Source of the DNA: Cafeteria roenbergensis
Lineage: Eukaryota; Sar; Bigyra; Bicosoecida; Cafeteriaceae
DNA length: 64,000 nt
NCBI GenBank assembly: GCA_008330645.1
Contig: VLTN01000005.1
Location: 496,001-560,000 of the forward strand
Direction of reading: 5' to 3'
A program made the position numbers and the translations under genes. Below the pieces are notes generated by a model, which searched no databases, was not told the DNA's origin, and was given only the letters and a program-made list of their open reading frames with translations. Positions 19,615 through 29,795 of this stretch are shown here, in pieces (within the stretch, counting starts at the first letter, position 1; every line of letters begins with the position of its first letter).

Positions 19615-20445
19615 GGCGCGAGCACTTGCAATCAAGAAAGGAGGTGCATTCAGTGCCGGCTTTTGCACACAACTTTTGTCGACTCTGCTTGGTCTGCGTG
19701 TATTGCCGCGCTCGTGGCACATTGCCATAAAGTGGCGCTCCTCGGCACTGCGGGCAAGTTCTCACACAGCGGGGAGCATGGGGAATGCCAGCAGGTGATG
19801 AACGGCAGGCACAAAACACGAGCCCACCCCGGCATGGGATTTCGTCGTCTTTGACCGCCAGTATTGCGCACTCAGCGAGTGTTCCGGAATCGCAAGCTGC
19901 AGCATGCTGCAATCGTGGGCCTTCCGGCGTCTGCAATGACCTCTACGAAAGGCAGACCCATTGTTGCCAAGATATGCTTCGGCGATTGGATTTGGAGTAT
20001 CTGGCAGCTGTCAATGCGATTTTCAAACGACCCATGCACCGCACAGCACAAGCGAAACAGCCAGAGGCTATGAACCCAACGACAATGGTCTTTCCATACT
20101 CACTGAGGGCGACCTGGACAGACGGAAATCAGTTGGCGCTGGGGGTCCGGGTTCGAAAGATCGCGACCGCCAGTCTGGACACGCCCGCCACTGCTCGCAA
20201 TTCCCGCCACAGCCCCACCACGCGGCGGGGACAGCACCGTTGCTGCGCTGGTCCAGGGCCATCCCGTGCACACGCCTGTGTCTGGCCCAGGCGGCGCTCT
20301 CGCTGCCTGAAGCAAACGTCAACCTACCGGGTCCGGCTCTGCCGGGTTGATGGTGCCGTCAGGCCAAGCGCACCGTCGGCCACGGCCCAGGGAGCTCGAG
20401 CTTGCGCGAGGGAAGAAACCTCTGGGAACACACGGCGGCCCACCG
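19615..20445. other. 831-bp intergenic region without recognisable gene
   Basis: The 5' part (19620-20100) is visibly less G+C-rich than the flanking genes. Open frames here have no domain, and none links in phase with a neighbour. It should hold the DOCK-like 3' UTR and the promoter and 5' UTR of the GOST gene. A GGTTCGAA near 20149 resembles a tRNA B box but has no fold around it. Confidence 0.5.
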
Positions 20446-21952
20446 ATGCGCCGAGGCTGGACTCTCTTCGCCGCGCTTGCGGCCGGCCTCGCAAGCGTGG
20501 GGCTGTGCAACAAGTTTGCCGGCAGCTTCACGAAGCCGCGGCGGACGCTGGAATTCATCGGCATGTACGCGTTTGGTGTTGACCGTGAGTCCAGCCTTTT
20601 CGTTGGGTGGGCTCCCGGGCGTGGGCGGGATGCAAGGCTGCCGCCGCTTGGGTTTTCCGGAGTGTGTACGAGAGTGCTTGCTCGCGCGTTCGGCGTCCGC
20701 AGCTTCTGGGAAGCCCGTGGGCACGGTTGAAATGAACGTGACCACCGAAAGCTCGGACCTGGTCATCTACCTCTTTGATGACCAGCTCAGCAGCTGGCCT
20801 GCGGTCCAGGCGGAGGACATGACGTGCGAAGCGGCGTCAAAACAGTCGCCTGACGGCGCAGCCAGGTACCGCGCCTCGGTGAACGTCGCTCAGGGGGCGA
20901 GCGGTTTCAGCTGGTCCGAGTCGATAGAGGAGAAGCTCCGCCCGCGGTTCTGGTACGCCGTTCTGGCGTCCAGGACTTGCCAGAGCCTGGTGTCTGCGTC
21001 GGACTATGCGTTCGAGTTTCGGCAGGCTGACGGCTCCCAGCTGAGCTACGACGAGACGGGCCTGCCCACGTTCCGGCTCATTATGCTCTTCGTGTGGGGT
21101 GCCATGACGGCGCTTCACGTGGCAGTGACGTACGCATACTCCCCTTGGAAGCCCGCGCAGCTGCGATGGCTCACCGTGCCCATGGCGATGGAAGTGCTCG
21201 CCCAGACGCTGCTCACCGCCCACTGGATGACCAAGGAGGGCAACGGCGTCGGCTCGCCCGGGAGCGAGGCTGTGTCGCGCGGGCTCCACGAGCTCGCGCT
21301 GATGGCCGTCTGGTCCATCCTGGTCGCCACCTCGGGGGGAACGGGCGTGGTCCGGCGCCAGCTCTTCGGCTCCGACAACCTTACTTCCATGGTGGGGCTC
21401 CTGGCGACCCTGGGGATCTTCGTAATGGAGCTGGTGCTGGTGCTGTGGTACGAGCTGGCGCGGGACCCGTCCTCGACCGAGTTCATCTTCGACAGCGGGG
21501 CTGGCATCACCGTGGTCGTGCTCCAGACGGGGCTGGGGCTGTGGTTCCTCGTGACGGCCCGGTGGATCTTCTTTGCCTCGTCCGACCCGGACATGCGCGA
21601 CTGGGTGAAGCGGCTGGCCGTCGTGGGCATGCCTGCCTTCCTGGTCCTGCCCATCGCGGCCATCGTCGGCGCTGCGACGCCCGCCTACGACCGCCTCAAC
21701 GTCGTGGAGATTGTGATGGCAAGCTTCTACGCAGCTGTCGTGTCCGTCATCATGCTGCTGTTCCAGCCCAGGCTCTGGGGCGAGCCGCTGGGCAAGTTCT
21801 ATCGCCCCGAGGGATCGCTTGCAGCGACGGTTGACCCGGAAGGGCTCTCTGACTCCGCGCTGGCCATGCTGCGCGAGCACCCGATGCCCTCCGGGGCGCA
21901 GGCAGACGCCCTGCTGGAGGGGCGAGAGTACGCCGAGCTCGAAGACGCGTGA
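20446..21952 (+). CDS. GOST-type seven-transmembrane protein (GPR180/TMEM145/GPR107-like)
   Basis: Two exons, 20446-20584 and 20703-21952 (donor GTGAGT, acceptor CCGCAG, phase 1), give 462 residues. The first exon supplies a signal peptide (RRGWTLFAALAAGLASVGLC) that is absent if the second exon is read alone. A lumenal beta-rich domain of about 170 residues follows, with a Cys pair and a FWYAVLASRTCQ segment as in the GOLD-like domain of GOST proteins. Seven hydrophobic helices then start at RLIMLFVWGAMTALHV and end at VVSVIMLLFQPRLWG. The tail carries an acidic, tyrosine-containing REYAELEDA. GOST proteins act in Golgi and post-Golgi trafficking or ligand reception. Which subgroup it belongs to is not resolved. 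Confidence 0.8.
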
Positions 21953-22115
21953 CCGCCATGCCCCCCGCTGCGCGCGCGCGGCTTGCGTGACTCAACAGCC
22001 ACTGTGCCCAGACCAGCTTCTCAACGCGCACCACCGCCTTGTCGCCAGCGCATCGCAACGGTGCAGAGCCACCGCTGCCGGTGCGCCTTGGCCACGCACT
22101 TGCAGGCCCGCAGCG

Positions 22116-23220
22116 ATGAACGGGCCGCCCCCCAGGCCTGGCCACCACCGCGAGCCGCGCTCTCGTGCGCAGTCCGGTCTGGATGTACAGCTCGAGCTTG
22201 ACCCCGAGCGCGGCAAGGCCATGGAGGTCGCCGGCTTCGTCGGGTGGCTCTCGACGACGGCAGTGCTCCGTGAGGCCCCGCCAGACCTCGGGCACAGCAC
22301 CGAATGCGCGGCCACGCAGCCGCGTCTCGCTGGTTTGCGTGCGTGTGGGTTTGTTGGCGGGAGGCAGGGTTTTGGCTTGGTCGGGCTCAGAGCCGCAAGC
22401 GCGACCAGCGCAGCCCCACATTTGTGCCGAATCCCCGCTCCTCGCCTCGCAGTGCTGTACCTGTTCTGGGCGCTCACGCCCGACGCACAGCTCCAGGCAA
22501 TGGGAATTCACTACTACCCGAACCGCTACCTGGCTGTCGCGGTTCCGGCGTGGAGCATCGTCACGTTCCTTTGCTGGTCGCTGGCTGTCACTGGCGCCAA
22601 CCTTTGTGCCACGGCACCCCCGGAGTCGTACGAATCCTTGCAAGGTTAGCTTGCTGCGCGCAGCATTGGTGCGCTTGCGCTCGCGCTCAGGTGTCGGCAA
22701 CGCGCGCGCGGGCTGCCCCTGTCTGTTTGCGGCCGGCCAACCCCGCGCAGACACGGCGTCCAACGAACTCCCCGACCGCACCGACTGGGGCAACGCAACC
22801 GCCATGGGCACACCCGAGCTTGCGGACTACCCCGTGACGCTTGTGACACGCGCGCTGTACGCTGTACCGCGAGACCGAGGCGCGAAGGCAGCGGATCGGC
22901 CTGCCTCGACCACATCGGCGGCGGCGGCGGCGGTGGGGGGGGGGGCAGGGGGACAGGTGGTGTCGCTGGGCGACTTCAGTGGGCTCGCTGCCCCCGTGTC
23001 GCCGCTGGGAGGCGGTTCGCCAGGGGACGACTTTGGATGGGGAACCGAGCTGGGCGCATCGACGGCGGACCTGACGGCCGGCGTTGGCGGTGCCGGCGGT
23101 GTGGAGGGAGAGCCGCTTCACAGCAGCCAGCAGAGTGGGGTGCGGGCGCTGCGGGAAGGCGGCGCCCGCGGGGGGGTTCGGAGGCGGCGTAAGCCAGACA
23201 GTGCGGCGGGCGACGGCTAG
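22116..23220 (+). CDS. PIGP: PIG-P, GPI-GlcNAc transferase subunit
   Basis: Three exons, 22116-22269, 22453-22644 and 22751-23220, give 271 residues. Donors are GTGAGG and GTTAGC; acceptors are TCGCAG and GCGCAG. Splicing joins EVAGFVGWLSTTAVLL to LYLFWALTPDAQLQAMG, then IHYYPNRYLAVAVPAW and CATAPPESYESL. This is the two-helix hairpin of PIG-P. Exon 3 adds ELADYPVTLVTRALY, the conserved C-terminal DIPI-like motif. PIG-P is a small ER membrane subunit of the complex that transfers GlcNAc to phosphatidylinositol, the first step of GPI-anchor synthesis. Known PIG-Ps are about 130-160 residues. Here about 110 extra Gly/Ala/Ser-rich residues follow and end in a basic RRRRK cluster. The start could instead be the ATG at 22221, just before EVAGF. 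Confidence 0.88.
22935..22945. repeat. 11-nt poly-G run in coding sequence
   Basis: Eleven G's follow a GCG repeat in PIG-P exon 3 and encode part of a Gly stretch. It is a likely slippage site. Confidence 0.8.
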
Positions 23221-23470
23221 GCTGGCCGGAAGCGGGTGCCAGTGAGTGGCCCGTGTCGCGAGTCACGAGGATACGAGAGCGTGAGGAATCGCTTGGGGGC
23301 GCGAAGGAGGGAGGGGGCAGAGGAGCGGGGGCTGGCGTCCGGACGGTGTGACAAAAAAAGCAACGTTTGAGGCGGCAGCTGCCAGCAGCAGCTGCGATGC
23401 CGCAAGACACGCACCGGGCGGGCTGGGCGAGGCGCCTCCAGCGCCCATCACACTGTCTCCAGCTGTTCAG

Positions 23471-24319
23471 TCAAGAGGACGCTGCCGACGCGGCCGCGCC
23501 AGCCGACGAGGCTGCCCCAGCGGCGGCAGGGCCACCTCCCCCGTCCAGGTTGTCCGCTTCGTCGTCTTCGTCGTCGGAATCAGTGTCATCGTCAAGCATT
23601 GCGGTGTCGTCAGCCGCAATGGCGTCAATCGATACCCCGTGCGCCGCCCAGGACGCCTCCACGCAGCGCTGGACCCTCCTGTTGTACTCCGCGCGGTCGG
23701 CGTCGTACAGCCGGGCGGCCTCGGCGTTCGCCGGCGAGCCGGTGTTGGGGTCCGACAGCAGGCTCTGGATTGACACAAGCACCGCCTGCACCGTGTTCAC
23801 GGGTGACCACTTGCTTTGCAAGATATCCAGGCAGATGCGGCCGTCCTTGTACACGTTGGGGTGGAAGAGGCTGGACACAAACACGATTTCAGGCGCCTTG
23901 TTCGGGTACTCCTCGGAGAAGTGCATGCGAAGGTTGAACGTGCCCCCCTCCCAAGGCGAGTCGTCCGGCCTGCGCGAAGCACGGGGACGCGCCACAGCAT
24001 GCGCACGCGGTGTGGAGCGCGAGTGCAGTGTTTGCGGCGAGGACCACCGCAGCCCATCGCAACACAGCGCTGCGAGCACTCGCCTGCGCCTCACCCGATA
24101 ATCAGCGCCTGCCACTTCATGATATTGCTGCGGGCGAGCAGGGGAGCACAGGGGGCGCTCTGCGGTTGCCGGAGGGCGCCGCCGGAGCGGTTCCAATGAA
24201 CGCGTTCGCTTGCGGAGGCAGTCTCACTCTTCGAGCGGCGCGGCGGTCACGCCGTGCGCCGGCTCGCGCCTCAGCTTCTCGAGGTCCTTCAGCAGGCGGC
24301 GGCGCGAAGGGGTTGCCAT
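23471..24319 (-). CDS. UBC2: Ubiquitin-conjugating enzyme E2, RAD6/UBC2 type with acidic tail
   Basis: Three exons, 24319-24228, 24127-24095 and 23969-23471, encode 207 residues. Donors are GTGAGA and GTGAGG; acceptors CCGCAG and GCGCAG. The 33-nt middle exon restores [11 protein letters not shown]. The UBC fold is complete: [16 protein letters not shown] start, [20 protein letters not shown], then [10 protein letters not shown] with the catalytic Cys at residue 88, the same number as in yeast Rad6. Two [10 protein letters not shown]-type elements follow. RAD6 monoubiquitinates PCNA in damage tolerance and histone H2B in transcription. After residue about 155 comes an Asp-rich segment ([15 protein letters not shown]) and an Ala/Gly tail. 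Yeast Rad6 also has an acidic tail; animal and plant orthologues generally lack one. Convergent with PIG-P (250 bp apart). Confidence 0.92.
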
Positions 24320-24814
24320 CCTCAGCCGGACGAGCTGTGGGGTGCTGGTGCTCTGGGCCACGCTCCGAGCAGAGCTGGCGGGCACGACGTGGTTTGCCCG
24401 ACCCAGCGTTCACGACTTGTGCGTCACAAACTCCGGCGGCACACACTCCGCACGGACCGCGGCACGCTCCTTTCTCGGATACAAAACTGGAGCTCGCCGC
24501 GGGGCTCACTCAGCGCTCCCCCTTTCACGGGCGCCACCCCCCGTCCGCAGGGAATTGCAGCAGCGCGCTGTTGCCAGGTTTGGTCACGCGGCGCTCAAGC
24601 CGACTGCGAGGCGTGCGGCCGAACAACGCAGCGCTGGCACGCCAGCACCCACGCTTGCCAATCCGCAATCGTTCAAGGCCCCGCTCGCGTTGTCCTGGCA
24701 GAGCAAGGCGTGTTTGGTGGGGCATGTAGGCAGAGCTTGGGTTTCGCTCAGCCGCGAGCCGCACCGCCATCCCGAAACGGGCGCGCTCTTGCCCAGCAAG
24801 CAGGACCTCCTGGC
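24320..24814. other. Divergent intergenic region, UBC2 / acidic secreted protein
   Basis: The 495 bp lie between two divergent starts. The middle is less G+C-rich (for example GATACAAAAC near 24478). I see no gene and no named regulatory motif. Confidence 0.45.
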
Positions 24815-25435
24815 ATGCGCCGCTCCTGCTTCCGAATCCTGGCTTTGGCTGCGCTGGTCTTCGTCGCAGCAGGTGAGCGGCTTCGCGGCTTGCTGGGCTG
24901 CGGAGGCGGAATCTGGGCCGACGCACCGCCGGCGGCTTCGTGCCTCTCGGGCTTTGCCGCTGCGTGCGTGGCCCGCCAGCAGCATGCTTCCGCACGCCTT
25001 GCTCTGTGGCACGCTCCCGCAGGACCGCTCGCCGAGGCCCGGCGGCTGCGGGCCAAAGTCGCCGCGAGGCGCATTGTGGGCGAATCGGCGACAGACTTGA
25101 GCATCACGCCCCGCGACGACGCGATCGAATTCGCCAAGATTGAGAACTCCTTTGCGCCCAAGCAGGTGGCGAGGCACACGCCTTCGCTCATGCTTCACCG
25201 CAGTTCAACTGCCGTTGGGGCCCGAGAGTGCGACGGTCTGGATTGCAACGACAATGACCAGCGCAGCAACCAGGGCCCCGCGGACGACGACGAGGATGAG
25301 CAGAGCGACTCCACGTCCGAGAATGGGAGGTACAACAACGAAGATGAAGACGAAGACGAAGACGAGGACGAAGAGCAGACTTCGCCAAGCGCGTCGGTGG
25401 GCGTTGAAGACGACGACGAGGACAACCACGAATGA
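24815..25435 (+). CDS. Small secreted acidic protein, unknown function
   Basis: Exons 24815-24872 and 25023-25435 (donor GTGAGC, acceptor CCGCAG, phase 1) give 156 residues. The start MRRSCFRILALAALVFVAA is a clear signal peptide ending just at the splice site. The mature part begins with a basic helical stretch (AEARRLRAKVAARR). It then becomes strongly acidic, with Asp/Glu runs (DDDEDEQSD and a DEDEDEDE tract near 25341-25378) separated by Ser/Thr/Asn-rich spacers, and ends DDDEDNHE. I recognise no family. Acidic secreted proteins of this kind often bind calcium or mineral, or act as chaperone-like polyanions, which is inference only. The 150-nt intron is a multiple of three and open, so a retained-intron form would also be translatable. 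Confidence 0.6.
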   Translation: MRRSCFRILALAALVFVAAGERLRGLLGCGGGIWADAPPAASCLSGFAAACVARQQHASARLALWHAPAGPLAEARRLRAKVAARRIVGESATDLSITPRDDAIEFAKIENSFAPKQVARHTPSLMLHRSSTAVGARECDGLDCNDNDQRSNQGPADDDEDEQSDSTSENGRYNNEDEDEDEDEDEEQTSPSASVGVEDDDEDNHE

Positions 25436-25806
25436 AGGGCACAGCGAAACTCCATTGGAAGAAACTCTCCTGCTGCTCAGCGTGCCGTGCGCTGTCCCTG
25501 GAGTGCTGAACGTAGCGTTGCTGCCGTGCGTGCGCGTGTGCGACTTGCTCCAGTTGCTCGCAGCTCCGCTGGGGCCGCGCTTCCGACCGTCGCGTCGCAA
25601 GGCTGATTTGGCCGCGAACTCCCCCGTAAACACACTGTCCACACATTGGTTTGCCAGGAGCATTGCTTTTTGTTGCTGTGCACGCGCTCCCTTGCGCCCG
25701 CCAGGCCACCTGCCGGGGTGGCGCTTGCCAGGACGCGCTGGCAAGCTCGGCTCTGCCGGCCAAGGCCAGTCAACGGCCACGGCACACAGACTGCGCGAAG
25801 CGGGCA
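25436..25806. other. Intergenic region upstream of LC8
   Basis: The 371 bp between tandem genes hold no recognisable coding sequence. The frame upstream of the LC8 ATG is open in part but has no similarity to LC8 proteins, so it is taken as 5' UTR and promoter. Confidence 0.45.
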
Positions 25807-26253
25807 ATGGCAGCCGCCGCCGCAGCCGCCGCGAAGAGGAAGAAGAAGGCCGGGGCGTCGGACGAGGCGGTGCCGGACATGCCAGAGCCGGAGGTGCTGT
25901 CTTGCGACATGCCAGAGGAGGACTGCGCCAAGGTTTTCCGGATGGCGGCGGTCGCGCTGGACAAGGAGAAGATCGAGAAGGACCAGGCCACGTACATCAA
26001 GAAGGAGCTCGAGAAGGAGTTCGGGGGGATGTGGCACTGCATCCTGGGGGCGTGCTACGGCGTTTCCGTCACGAACGAGACCAAGTCGCTGCTGTTTTTC
26101 AAGACCGGGTTGCGCTACGTGCTGGTTTTCCGCACCCTGGACGAGGAGAAGCAGGCCATCGAGAACACGCCCGCTCCCACCGGGGAGGGCGGCGACGTGG
26201 AAGACGACATGCTGGAGGGCGACGAGGAAGGCGAGCCCGAGGGCGACGAGTGA
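25807..26253 (+). CDS. Dynein light chain, LC8/DYNLL family
   Basis: Single exon, 148 residues. Residues about 35-110 match LC8 in order: CDMPEEDCAKVFRMAAVAL, then KIEKDQATYIKKELEKEF, MWHCILGACYG and VTNETKSLLFFKTG. LC8 is a dimeric hub that binds dynein intermediate chains and many TQT-type partners, in the cytosol and in flagellar axonemes. An Ala-run and KRKKK N-terminus plus an acidic C-terminus (EDDMLEGDEEGEPEGDE) extend the usual roughly 90-residue protein. The core is somewhat divergent, so an axonemal LC8-like paralogue (LC6/DNAL4 type) is possible. The start at ATG 25807 directly precedes the Ala/Lys segment. Confidence 0.87.
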   Translation: MAAAAAAAAKRKKKAGASDEAVPDMPEPEVLSCDMPEEDCAKVFRMAAVALDKEKIEKDQATYIKKELEKEFGGMWHCILGACYGVSVTNETKSLLFFKTGLRYVLVFRTLDEEKQAIENTPAPTGEGGDVEDDMLEGDEEGEPEGDE

Positions 26254-26974
26254 CAGGCAAACTGCCGCCCGGGTTGCTGCGTGTACTCTGCGTGTTGCTT
26301 GCGCTCGTTCGTAGCGCCAGAATGGCGTTGCCCTTGGGCCAGACCAGGACAGGTGCCTGGGGCAGGAGTGCGCTGGCTGCAAGCGCAGCCGCGACAGGGC
26401 GGCCCGCATGCCACGGCTGTGTGCCCGTCGCGCCCTCTCTCGCGCACGCGCACTCTCCCTTGGAGCCCAGAGCATCCGAGAAGCAGCCCCGCGCCCTGGA
26501 GTGCCCCGTTCTCGCGTGCGTGCCACCCGCGTCTTCAGCGCGCGGCCGTGGCCCGGCGGCTCAGCGACGGCGGTCGGTGAGTCGTTCGTTTGCTGCACCA
26601 GTGGCGAGCAGTAGTGAGCGCGGCGAACGTGGTGCGCTCCCCCCCTCGAGGCCGGGGCTGGAGATGGCAGCGACGGGTCTTCTGGCCGCTGTGGCTGCCG
26701 GGGCGACTGGCGGCCAGGCGCGCTCCGGCGCGCGCAGGCACATCGCGTGCTCAAACGCTGGCTGCGGCGGCGTTTCACAGCGGAGCCAGCCCGGAAGCAC
26801 GAGCAGGCAGGTTCAAAGACAGCCAGTGCGCTCAGCGTGCGAGCCGAGTCGGGATCACGGAACGCGGCGGTCACAACATCCAAACTGCATTCTCAGTCCG
26901 CAGTGCAGAGCCTGCTGCCTGCTCGCTTGGCGGCGGTCCGCGCCGCTTGTCCTCGCACTGCTTTCGCGCTCGCC
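26254..26974. other. 721-bp intergenic region without recognisable gene
   Basis: It lies between LC8 and SAM50 on the same strand. A long reverse-strand open frame overlaps it and runs through LC8 in antisense; it lacks any domain and was rejected. I see no RNA gene, repeat or regulatory motif. Confidence 0.45.
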
Positions 26975-29381
26975 ATGGCAAAGAGCGGCGGTGATGGCTC
27001 GTGAGGCACGTGCGGGCGTGTGGCGCCCTCGCCAGCGGCAAGCTGCTCGAAGGGCTAGCACGCTTGGGCGTGCTGGCGCGAGAGCCGCGGCTGGCAGGCT
27101 TTTCGCATTGCGCGCTGCACGCAGGCACCCGCGCCTCTGGAGCCGCCGACGCATCCGTAGGCGCCACACGCGCGATTTCCGGCTTGCGATTGCCGCCGCC
27201 CCGCCCCCCCCCCCCCGCGCGTCCGGTCGCCTCGCAGCAAGGCGCCGGCAAAGCTCCTGGACCAGGTGCTCCTCATCCCGAGCGAGGAGTGAGGCCTCCG
27301 TGCCTGCAGGCCGGCGTTCCCGCGCTCGCGCTTCGCAAGCATGAGAGCCCATGGTGGGGAGGCGTGCCTCCTGCTCCCGGCTCGGCGCGTTGCCCGGGCA
27401 CTCGGCGCGGGGGAGAATTGGGGCAGTCATCGCTCGTGGCCGCCCTTGCGCCTCTCGCCGCCGCCGCAGGTCGAGGCTGAATGTGGACGCCACGGTCGTC
27501 GCCGCCATGTTCGAGGAGGCTCGCGCTGCGGACACGCCGGAGGACCTCCGGGACGGCCTGCAGGTGGGCTGCTCGCGACTGAGCGCCACCGGCGCCTTCT
27601 CGGACCTGGACGCAGCGGTGGAGGAGGTGCGCTTGGACCGCCCCACGGTGGTTGGCGGCAGGCACGGCGTGAAGCTGCGCGTCGCGGCCAAGCCCCTGCG
27701 GATCTCCACCCAGGTGGGCGCTTCCGTGAACGGCCGAGGAGAGACCGAGGCGTTCACAGAGGTGCGCATCCCCAACCTCACGGGGGCGCTCGACTCCTTC
27801 TCAGTGCGCGTGGGCGAGGACCAAGGGGACCTCATCGCGGACGCCGCCTCGGTGGCCAAGTTCGGCGGCGGCAGCGGCGGCAGCGGGGGGGGCGAGTCCG
27901 GCTCCATGCCCCTCTCAAGCCCGCGGGGCCCCGCCCTGCTTGCGCCTCGGCAGTCCTCCCCCTGGGTCCAGCTCTCCTACCGCCGCCCCACGCTGGCGGG
28001 AACGCGCTGGTCGCTCGACGTCTCGGGCCGCCAGTCAGCCACTTCGTGGGACGCCCGGCAGAGCCTTCGCCTCCGCGAGCGGGAGGTCAGCGCCGTCGTT
28101 GCCTCGCCGTCGGGCGAGCACCGCTTCGGCGCTGTCATGGCCGAGCGCCGGCCGCGCGTGGTGCGCGTCGCGGCCGGAACGCCCATCGCCGCCCCCTCGG
28201 CCGAAGCGGTGCTCGCCGGCGCAGCGGCAGCAGCAAGCCGGAAGGATGGTGGCCCGCCCTTGGTCTGCGGCCCCTACGACACGACCGCCTCCGCGTCTGT
28301 CTGCGCTGGCAGCGTGCCATCCGTCAAGGGGGCGCTGACCTACGCCTTTGACCGCGACTGGCGCACCCCGCGCGTCGGCGCAGCCAAGGGCGGCCGCGTC
28401 GGCTTCGCCGCCGAGTTCGCAGGCATCCCTGGCCTCGGCAACGTGGCCCACGTCAAGGCCGAGGTCACGGGCAGCTACTCGGCCTCAGTGGGCCGGTACA
28501 CCCCAGACACGGGCTACGCCTACCCGCCCACCTCGGCCGAGGCCGCTTCCAAGAGCACACTCCGGGGCATGCGCCGCGCCGCCGCCGAGGCAGGCCTGCG
28601 TCCCCACCCCGGCCTCGCCGCCCTGCCCTTCATCCCGGCTGCAGGGGCGTCGCGCTCCCGCCGGGAGGCCATCGCTGCGGTTCACGGCGGCAAGTCGCCG
28701 CCACCCAAGGCCCCCAGCTCCCGCATCTCTCTCGACGCCGACGCCGACGAGGCCGGCTGGCGGGAACGAGTGGCCGCCTGGCTCAGCCCCGGCCTCACCG
28801 TCACGCTGGACGGCGCCTGCGGCCTCCTGCTGCCCATCCCAGCCCTCACGCCCCTGGCCTTCTCGCAGCGCGCAGCCGAGGCTGCGGCGGCCGGCGTGGA
28901 GCCGCGCTCCGCGGCCGCGCTCGCGGCGGTGCCCAGCGCCCGCGCCGCCGCGAGCAACATCGTTGACCGCTTCCAGCTGGGCCAGCCGCGCCTTCGCGGG
29001 TTCGCGAGCGACGGCATCGGGCCCCGCGCGGGCACGGTGGCCGGAGGCAACGAGACGGGAGACTCCCTGGGCGGAGACGCGATGATCTGCGGCACGGCGC
29101 GGCTCTTCGGGCCGCCCCCGCTCCCCTCAGCCACGCTTGCCAACGCGGGTGTGCGCACCCACGCGTGGGCGTCGGGCGGCATCGTCCTGCCAGGCCCGCT
29201 CCGCGCCTTGGCGCCGGTGGCAAACAGCCTCCTGGACTGGCAGCGGTGGTCCGCCTCCGTCGGCCTCGGGGTGTCCGTGCCGGTCGGCAGCATGGGACTG
29301 GCGGAGGTGAACGTCGCCCTGGCGCACTGGGGCTCGCACCGCGACCTGCGCCAGCAGTGGAGCCTCTCCTTCACCGGGTGA
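26975..29381 (+). CDS. SAM50: SAM50/Tob55, mitochondrial outer-membrane beta-barrel assembly protein (Omp85 family)
   Basis: Three exons: 26975-27000 (only eight full codons), 27238-27288 and 27470-29381, giving 662 residues. Donors are GTGAGG twice; acceptors TCGCAG and CCGCAG; phases agree. Exons 2-3 create a single POTRA-like region (KLLDQVLLIPSEESRLNVD, then LSATGAFSDLD). It is followed by a 16-strand-type barrel with the signature LRGFASDGIGPR at about residue 535 and a terminal strand ending WSLSFTG. SAM50 folds and inserts beta-barrel proteins such as porin and Tom40 into the outer membrane. Typical length is about 450-500. The extra residues are Gly/Ser-, Ala- and Pro-rich loops (27865-27950, 28190-28260, 28540-28760). 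A 13-C run lies in intron 1 just before the acceptor. Confidence 0.85.
27204..27216. repeat. 13-nt poly-C run in SAM50 intron 1
   Basis: Thirteen C's lie about 20 bp upstream of the TCGCAG acceptor at 27237. They probably serve as the polypyrimidine tract. Confidence 0.75.
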
Positions 29382-29795
29382 GATGCCGCCGGCAGCAAGA
29401 GCAGAGGGGGCTGGGGGGGGGGGGGAGGCGGTTGGGCACGGCACGGCTTCTGCAACAGTGGCTGCTGCAGTCTTGCTTGGGCGGCTTGAAGAGTCGTCCC
29501 TCGCTGGCAGACCGACTGAGCAGCGCGCTGGCGCGCATGGTGATGGCGGGTGCGTGGGCGAGAATGAGTGCGCGGCCCGGCAACGCAAGTCGCGCCACTG
29601 CACCAATCGCATCCAACAGCCGCACAAGGCCCCTCAATCCAATACTCGCCACTCCAGCGCAGCGCGCGCAAGCACGCCTTGGCAGAGCACCACCCTGGCG
29701 CCGCTGCCGTCGGCATCCCCACGGTCACCTCTGCCACCGTGTTGGCGACTCGCTCTGCGCGCTGGCCAGACCGCAGCTGCGGAGCGCGGGCCAGC
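29382..29795. other. Convergent intergenic region with poly-G run
   Basis: Between the stop codons of SAM50 and the isomerase. A 13-G run sits at 29413-29425. Otherwise I see no coding sequence and no clear polyadenylation motif. Confidence 0.5.

Noticed and set aside
20140-20170. GGTTCGAA, resembling a tRNA B box
   Set aside because: The flanking bases do not form a T-arm or acceptor stem, and there is no A box at the right distance. The same applies to a similar match near 49909.
25477-26883. 468-residue reverse open frame across LC8
   Set aside because: No domain, and it is antisense to a clear LC8 gene.
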